From CADEED01 sp035765415 (lineage in GTDB: Bacteria; Pseudomonadota; Gammaproteobacteria; Steroidobacterales; Steroidobacteraceae), in NCBI GenBank assembly GCA_035765415.1, contig DASTXR010000152.1, positions 1 through 64,000 of the forward strand: a stretch of DNA of 64,000 nucleotides. Direction: 5' to 3'. How positions within the stretch are numbered: the stretch's first letter is position 1; each line of letters opens with the position of its first letter. Made by a program: the position numbers and the translations under genes. Below, piece after piece: positions 58,761 through 64,000 of the stretch. The notes under the pieces were generated by a model. The model searched no databases. It was not told the DNA's origin and saw nothing but the letters and a program-made list of their open reading frames with translations.

Positions 58761-61700
58761 CTATTTCCGCAGTTTCTTCTTCGGCGCCGGAGCGCCCGGC
58801 GGCGGCTCCGGTTCGCCTTCCGCGCGGCCGAGCAGGTACTCATGCCAGCCGGTGAGCGCGACCGCGATTCCGGCGACCGACTGCGGATAGCCGCGGAACT
58901 CTTCGCGCTCCTGGGGACGCAGCGGCGCGGCCGCGTCGGCGCGGGCCTTGGCCGGATCGGCCAGTAGATAGGCAAGCTGCAGGAACCGGCCGGTCATGAC
59001 GGCGGTTTTCACGGCGGCGTCCGCCGTATCGCGGCTGTTGCCCGACATGCCGAGAAAGCGGTTCTGCCGGAGCACGTCGATGAGCATCGAACCTTCCGCG
59101 TCGAGGGCACGCTCGAGCGCATGGCCGAGCAATTGGTGCCACTCGCTGTGATCGAAAACCGCGATCGCGCGAATCCGCCACGCCATGGCTGCGTCGGTCC
59201 TCGCGGACTCGGCGATCGTTCTCTGATGCCGGTGCCAGATCACGTCCAGGTCATCCAGCGCGCCGCGGGAAAACTCTTCGGCGCCGGTGATTCCGCGCAC
59301 GCTGCGGGCATCCGACGCCACATTTTCATGGCCTGCCTTCATCAGAGTGTCGAAGATCCGGACCAGCGGCGGCCCGATGCCGGCATCGCGCGGCAGGCGA
59401 TGGCAGTTGATCACCCATGCCGCCGCGAGATCTCCGGGAACCGGCGACGCAGCTGCCAGCAGCGCGAGGCGCACGCCGTGCTGACTGCGCTTCGCGAAGG
59501 GAGAAGCACCGGTCGCCTTGTCCGCCACCGGCTGCCAGACCGCCCCTTCACCCGGCGTCTGCGCCCGTCCGCGGCCGAGGAAGCAATATGCGATGAGCTC
59601 CGCCGCCACATCCGGATCGGGGATGCCGAGCAGGAACCTGTCGGGTTTTCCGAGATCATCCGGATGACCGCCGGCAGTCGCTGCCATGTTCACCGTGATG
59701 CGCATCAGCGCGGACTGGGTGGTCGGTTGAAGCCGAACGTTCGCCAGATCCTGGATGTGGTAACGCGCGTCGCGCCAGAAGCCGGCGCGGAACAGCAACT
59801 GCGCGACGACGGCCGAGGCCTCCGGCCATTCGCGCAGCAACATCAGGTTGCCTCCGCAGGCCGCGCGGATGATCGCGAGCTCATCGTTTGGCAGCTCGCT
59901 CAACAGGAACTGGTGGCCGAAACTCACCACCCATCGCATGGCGATGCCGCGCGGCAATTGCTTCACCTCGTGGAGCTCGAGGCGTTCGCGGTTCCGCGCC
60001 CGGAGGTAGATGGCCGCCAGTGAATCGGGGGGGAATTCTTCCGGGTCGATGCGCGGGTCGGCGTCGAGATGCAACCAGAGACTGTCCACCAGCTCGAGGG
60101 ACTCGTTGATCCAGAGGCCGTGGTAGATAGCCTCGGCGCAGGCGTCGTCGTCCTGGCTGGCCTCCTTTCGCAGATGATCGAATGCCAGCCGGTGCAGCAG
60201 GTCGAATCGCTTGCGGCTGTTCGCGCGTATCAGCGGCAGCATCTCGCTGCGGACGTCCTGGCGATGCCGCAGCGCGTTGCCTTCGCGCTCGACCAGCGTG
60301 CCTTCCCTGCCGAAGGCCTCGTAGATGTCGTCCGCTTCCGTCGCGCTGATCTCCCAACGCTCGAAATCCAGCGAATCCTTGGGCAACTCGACGCCCGGGG
60401 CGGGCGAACCCTTCGCCATGACGAAGCGGATCATGTCGGGAGTGATCCGCCGCACGACCAGCCCGGGGTCGGCAAGACGTTTGACGCGATCGTCGTTCGC
60501 GTGGTCGATGATGCGGCGGATCAGGATGCCGTCGATGAGTTGCCGGCCGATGGTCGTGTCGCCGGCGCTCTCGTCGGCCAGATCGACGATCAACGACTCG
60601 GCGATGGCATCGCCGTCGGTCTCCTCGCTGATGTGGAACAGGTTCGCGGCCATGGTCAGGCGCAGTGGATGAACGCGAGGCGCTTCGAGCATCCGCCGCT
60701 TGATGCCGAGCGCACGCGCCAGCACGAGCGCGTTCCGGTCGGAGATCGGCTTTCCCACGCGGGCGGTCCAGCGCGAGAGCAGCGTTTGTGCGCCCTCGAG
60801 ATCGACGCCTTCGAGCTCACGACCCTCGGCCGGCCCCATGAAAGCGGCCAGCTTTCTGCGCCCGGAGATCATCAGCCGCAGGCGCGGCCAATCGCCCGAC
60901 TCGGAGAGCGTCTCGACGAATCTCTGCAGCAGCGCCACCTGGCGGACGTCGTACTGCACCACCTCGAAGGTGTCGAAGACCAGCAGGAACGGGCGCGCCC
61001 ACTCGAAGCGTGTTTCCTGTTTGTTCAGGAACGTGTCGATGATATTGCGGAACCTCTCCGCGAGCGGCACCAGGGCATACAACGGGTCGTGCTCGGGATT
61101 CATCTCGCGCGGTTGCGCGGCAAGTATGTCGCCGCGCAGTTCGCGCAGCGCCGCGTCGAGATCCTTGAACTGCGAAGACACCTGCAGGCAGATTTCGGCC
61201 AGCAGCCCGAAAGGATCCCGGGGACTGACACTCGGCCGATCGAAATCCAGATAGGCGAACGGAAAATTCTTCTCGGCGGCGTACATGTGCTCGAGCATGA
61301 AGCGCGCGATCAGCGTGGTCTTGCCAACACCGCCCGTGCCCCAGATCACGTAAGTGCCGCGCCCGGTGATCGCACGACGGCTGCGCACGATCGTTCGCGT
61401 GATCACCTGGCCGAGGCTCACGGCGTTGATGGACCCGACGTACTCGCGCATTTCCTCGAGCTCGTGATCACGCCCCACGATGCGCGTCTCGTAATCCTTG
61501 CCGCACATGCGTTCGAACTGTTCGATGAGCCGGCGGCGGCGAATGTCCCGGTCGAGATCGTCGAGCGAGGGCAGCTTGAGCTCAGAGACACCTGACAACA
61601 ATGAGATGGCGGTGCGGCGCGCTTCCAGGCTCTCGAGCGGCGGCAGATCGGACGTGTCGAGCGGCTCGTTGACCAGCGTTTCGCGCAGCGCGGTGCTCAA

Positions 61701-62072
61701 CGTGTCGCCGAATCGCTTCGCGGTGCGGTGGACGGCGGTGGTGAGCTGGCCCGCGCGCACCGCGGCCGCCAGTACGGCGGTGCGTGCGCCTCGCGTGAGC
61801 TCCCAGGCCGCGCCCTGGCTGGAGCACGCGGTTTGCGAAAAGCTGAGCACGAAACGTTCCAGCTCGCGCCGTGACTCGCCGGTGCCGGTGTCGGGCGCGA
61901 GATCCTTCGGCAGGAACGTGGAAACCACGGCAGCATCGAGCAGCAGCGACCAGCCCGGCAAACTACGCATCTCATCCGTGATTCGTGCCGGTGGCGCCGG
62001 TGTTGAATCTTCCAGCGCCGCGCGCGCCCAGTCGGGCAACTGGTCGCGGGGAATTCGTGTCGGGGCGCTCAT
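58761..62072 (-). CDS. STAND-class P-loop NTPase, conflict-system sensor/effector candidate
   Basis: A 1103-residue protein. Residues 1-200 are mostly helical; FERMCGKDYETRIVGRDHELEEM (split) leads into the NTPase. Walker A is GTGGVGKTT (245-253), Walker B region FLLVFDTFEVVQ (about 362), and LRLMISGRRKLAAF with VHPLRLTMAANLF fits the STAND winged-helix part. The C-terminal 450 residues are Ala/Leu/Arg-rich helical repeats (for example AIIRAACGGNLMLLREWPEA) of TPR/HEAT character, likely the sensor. It ends in a Pro/Lys-rich tail. ATG 62072 lies 4 bp after the stop of the peptidase gene, so the two form one operon. Confidence 0.85.
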   Translation of the reverse strand: MSAPTRIPRDQLPDWARAALEDSTPAPPARITDEMRSLPGWSLLLDAAVVSTFLPKDLAPDTGTGESRRELERFVLSFSQTACSSQGAAWELTRGARTAVLAAAVRAGQLTTAVHRTAKRFGDTLSTALRETLVNEPLDTSDLPPLESLEARRTAISLLSGVSELKLPSLDDLDRDIRRRRLIEQFERMCGKDYETRIVGRDHELEEMREYVGSINAVSLGQVITRTIVRSRRAITGRGTYVIWGTGGVGKTTLIARFMLEHMYAAEKNFPFAYLDFDRPSVSPRDPFGLLAEICLQVSSQFKDLDAALRELRGDILAAQPREMNPEHDPLYALVPLAERFRNIIDTFLNKQETRFEWARPFLLVFDTFEVVQYDVRQVALLQRFVETLSESGDWPRLRLMISGRRKLAAFMGPAEGRELEGVDLEGAQTLLSRWTARVGKPISDRNALVLARALGIKRRMLEAPRVHPLRLTMAANLFHISEETDGDAIAESLIVDLADESAGDTTIGRQLIDGILIRRIIDHANDDRVKRLADPGLVVRRITPDMIRFVMAKGSPAPGVELPKDSLDFERWEISATEADDIYEAFGREGTLVEREGNALRHRQDVRSEMLPLIRANSRKRFDLLHRLAFDHLRKEASQDDDACAEAIYHGLWINESLELVDSLWLHLDADPRIDPEEFPPDSLAAIYLRARNRERLELHEVKQLPRGIAMRWVVSFGHQFLLSELPNDELAIIRAACGGNLMLLREWPEASAVVAQLLFRAGFWRDARYHIQDLANVRLQPTTQSALMRITVNMAATAGGHPDDLGKPDRFLLGIPDPDVAAELIAYCFLGRGRAQTPGEGAVWQPVADKATGASPFAKRSQHGVRLALLAAASPVPGDLAAAWVINCHRLPRDAGIGPPLVRIFDTLMKAGHENVASDARSVRGITGAEEFSRGALDDLDVIWHRHQRTIAESARTDAAMAWRIRAIAVFDHSEWHQLLGHALERALDAEGSMLIDVLRQNRFLGMSGNSRDTADAAVKTAVMTGRFLQLAYLLADPAKARADAAAPLRPQEREEFRGYPQSVAGIAVALTGWHEYLLGRAEGEPEPPPGAPAPKKKLRK

Positions 62073-62076
62073 GGGT

Positions 62077-64000
62077 TCACTTGCCGCGCGCGGTCTTGAC
62101 CATCCTGGCGGCCTTCTGCGCCAGGATCTTCCGCGGCAGCCCGTCGCTCTCTTCGAGCGTAATCTCCGCGATGGTGGCGAACACCGATTGCGCGTTCTCC
62201 ACCTCCTTGTCGATGGTTTTCCACGCGATCGTCATGCACGTCGCGAAGTCTTCGACATACCGGGGATCGGCGAGCAGATCCTCTTCCACGTACCGCACGG
62301 TGCCGAGCGGCAACCGCACAGTGCTCATGAGCAGCCAGCGCAATTGCGGCACGTCGACGGTTTGCCCGGCATCACGCGCGCCGAACATCGCCGTCACCAG
62401 GTCGCGAAGCCCCTTGGCCCACAACGGCGCCGCGTTCCTGGGCGTGGTGACGTCGATCGCCACCCACGCCGGGAAAACGCCCGGCCGCTTCTTCTCGTGG
62501 CGCGCGAGTTGCCGCGCCAGCCACTTCGGCAGGTAGATGGCGTGCCAGCGCTCGGCGGTTTCCGTCGGCGGCGGCGACATCGGCATGGGATCGGCAGGAT
62601 CTCTCTCGACGCCGAGCTGGTCGAGGATGGCATCGAGGAATTCCGGCGGCGTCATCACGCCCATGTTTTCGGGTGTGAAGCGCGCGATGGGCACCAGGTT
62701 GCCGAGCGTACGTTGCAACAACGACAGCGAAAAACCCACGAAGGTGCCGAACTCGCCGATGACGGTGAGCACGCGCTCCGCCTCCGGATTCATCATGCGC
62801 ACGACGGCCTCGCGGAACGCCTGCCGGCCGATGATGGGCCTGGGGCTCGCGAGGCTGTCGTTCAGCGACCAGAACGCGAGCGGATGCTGGTCGGGCGGCA
62901 ACGGCGGATTCCATTTCCTGGTGGTGTTGCGCAGGTCTTCGGCGATGAGGTCGATGCGCACGCCCTGGTTCACGCCTCCCGGAGGGCCCGGCGGGCTATC
63001 TACCTGCGCGTTGTGCAGGGCGATGAGCTCGCCATTGGTTCCCACAGCCGCGCCGCCCGAAGAACCGTGCGCGCTGCTGACGCTGTACCAGACCCGCGTC
63101 GCGGTGGGATCGAGCTGGCTGAAATCGCCGATGTCGAAATGCTGGGCGGCGCCGCCAGGATGCTGGAACAGCACTATCTTGCGCTTGCCGAAGAAGTCGC
63201 ATTTCGTCGGCAGCGTGAGCCAGCCACGAAGCGCTCCGCCACCCACGCGCGCCGGCTTCTGGCCGATCGGCCGCGAGAGCTCGATCAGCACGTAGTCGTA
63301 TTCCGTGTCCACCTTGGGCGGCGCCTTCGCCGTGCCGTCATCCGGCAGTTGTTTGCGCGCATGCACCAGCCACTGGTCGGCCGCCCGGACGATCACGACG
63401 CGGGAATCTTCGGTGGCGGCGTCGTCGAGCCTGGGCGGCGGCTCGGCGCGATAGTCGAAGACGCAGCAGATGTCCTTGCCCTCGGCGTTCTGTTCGTAGT
63501 CCGTGCCGTTGGCGGCGGGTTTCAGATAGGGGCGCAACACGTGGAAGTTGGTGAGGACGTGCGCGGGACCCACGAGAAACCCGGTGCCTAACAACTTGCG
63601 GCCGGCCGCCACGGCGCATACGGTGCTCCGCACGCGCGGCAGCATCTGCTGGAAGTCGGCGGAGTTGAAGAACGGCTCGTAGCGGTTCAGCAGCGCCTGC
63701 AGGTTGTCGTTGTCGAGGCGCTCCTTGTTGAGGATGGCGCCAAGGCCCGCCAGCAGGTACAGGTTGTTGGGAAACTCACGCTGCAACAGCGCGATGGCAT
63801 CTCCGACGGCGCCCTTGTCGACGAGCAGCTTCACCAGCGCCCGCGCCAGCGCCTTCGTGTCACCGATCTGGTTTGCCGATTCCTGCAGCACGTCGACGCC
63901 CGTCAGCGTGGTGCTGAGCCAGCCCAGGTTTCGATTCGTGCTCGTGCGTTCGAGCAGCGTCGCCAGGTCCGCTTGCTGATCGGCCGACAGCAGGATCGAA
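62077..64000 (-). CDS. Trypsin-like serine peptidase with N-terminal effector-associated-type helical domain (N-terminus beyond window)
   Basis: The frame runs from the right edge to a stop at 62077, so the start codon is outside; the in-frame GTG at 63891 is probably internal since coding-like sequence (SADQQADLATLLERTS) continues upstream. The first visible part (about 63760-64000) is helical, with ALARALVKLLVDKGAVGDAI, and resembles effector-associated domains. The trypsin fold follows: His in TNFHVLRP (codon 63541-63543), Asp in EYDYVLIEL (63295-63297) and Ser in HGSSGGAAV (63058-63060). The C-terminal third (about 62080-62900) is an unassigned module with GEFGTFVGFS. Its position four bases before the STAND gene suggests regulated proteolysis in a defence system. 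Confidence 0.85.
   Translation of the reverse strand, partial: SILLSADQQADLATLLERTSTNRNLGWLSTTLTGVDVLQESANQIGDTKALARALVKLLVDKGAVGDAIALLQREFPNNLYLLAGLGAILNKERLDNDNLQALLNRYEPFFNSADFQQMLPRVRSTVCAVAAGRKLLGTGFLVGPAHVLTNFHVLRPYLKPAANGTDYEQNAEGKDICCVFDYRAEPPPRLDDAATEDSRVVIVRAADQWLVHARKQLPDDGTAKAPPKVDTEYDYVLIELSRPIGQKPARVGGGALRGWLTLPTKCDFFGKRKIVLFQHPGGAAQHFDIGDFSQLDPTATRVWYSVSSAHGSSGGAAVGTNGELIALHNAQVDSPPGPPGGVNQGVRIDLIAEDLRNTTRKWNPPLPPDQHPLAFWSLNDSLASPRPIIGRQAFREAVVRMMNPEAERVLTVIGEFGTFVGFSLSLLQRTLGNLVPIARFTPENMGVMTPPEFLDAILDQLGVERDPADPMPMSPPPTETAERWHAIYLPKWLARQLARHEKKRPGVFPAWVAIDVTTPRNAAPLWAKGLRDLVTAMFGARDAGQTVDVPQLRWLLMSTVRLPLGTVRYVEEDLLADPRYVEDFATCMTIAWKTIDKEVENAQSVFATIAEITLEESDGLPRKILAQKAARMVKTARGK

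Noticed and set aside
1..64000. Recurring GTTAG/CTAAC words (for example 17414, 26256, 37077, 48027, 63587), often as TTG-TTA-GGC codons
   Set aside because: They stand out because TTA is rare here, but the total I noticed (about 26) is not above what base composition alone predicts, and protein sequences are unaffected.
1..64000. tRNA, rRNA, CRISPR arrays, insertion sequences, integrases or attachment repeats
   Set aside because: None could be seen: no clover-leaf-like T-loop runs, no regular repeats with spacers, no transposase or integrase-like proteins in any frame.

Overview
The window is about 64 kb of high-GC chromosomal DNA from a gammaproteobacterium. The order gmk-rpoZ-spoT-ridA-recG, the pilMNOPQ cluster divergent from mrcA, the aa3-type cytochrome oxidase cluster and two very large TonB-dependent receptors all fit an environmental, polysaccharide-using lineage near Steroidobacteraceae, Nevskiales or Xanthomonadales. 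That placement is inferred from gene content, not from a phylogenetic marker. I saw no rRNA, tRNA, CRISPR array, insertion sequence or prophage.

Left part (1-25.4 kb), mostly housekeeping. A Big_1-type lipoprotein that runs off the left edge follows the type IV pilus cluster pilM-N-O-P-Q. Upstream of pilM lies a well-conserved GEMM-I (c-di-GMP-I) riboswitch with a plausible switching stem pair. It overlaps the start region of the divergent mrcA (PBP1A). Next come a nucleotidyltransferase-like protein, gltA, an M48 lipoprotein protease, rpmE, an intergenic region holding an inverted pair of perfect DnaA boxes, then hemW-rdgB-rph-PP2C phosphatase on one strand and yicC-gmk, rpoZ-spoT-ridA-recG, a Fur-box tonB gene and ubiA on the other.

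Centre (25.4-37 kb), a galactan utilisation locus on the minus strand: FadR-type GntR regulator, TonB receptor, secreted GH53 galactanase, galactose dehydrogenase-like Gfo/Idh/MocA enzyme, GH2 glycosidase, a truncated SDR, dgoK, dgoA and a sodium/sugar symporter. Together they would cut beta-1,4-galactan outside the cell, import fragments, release galactose and degrade it by the De Ley-Doudoroff route to pyruvate and glyceraldehyde-3-phosphate. Lactonase and galactonate dehydratase are not in the window. A shared 10-bp motif sits in front of the receptor and the regulator.

From 37 to 44 kb lies an unusual five-gene operon: an NMT1-like binding protein with a Cys-Cys-Cys motif, a SCO1 copper chaperone, a membrane-anchored cupredoxin-like protein, an ABC permease and an ABC ATPase. 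It is divergent from a GMC oxidoreductase/gluconate-dehydrogenase-subunit-3 pair. After comF come the biotin genes bioBFCD (44.7-48.6 kb) and a DUF2244-like gene with the cytochrome c oxidase cluster coxB-ctaD-(42-aa protein)-ctaG-ctaE, closed by a strong terminator at 53.25 kb.

Right part (53.3-64 kb), accessory. It holds a nitrilase-superfamily protein with an unassigned N-terminal domain, a small basic protein, a second large TonB receptor behind a LacI-type operator, and at the edge a trypsin-like peptidase/STAND NTPase pair. The peptidase carries a helical N-terminal region like an effector-associated domain, so the pair resembles NTP-dependent conflict (anti-phage or programmed-death) systems. 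This pair, the riboswitch-controlled pilus operon and the copper-linked ABC operon are the most interesting items here.
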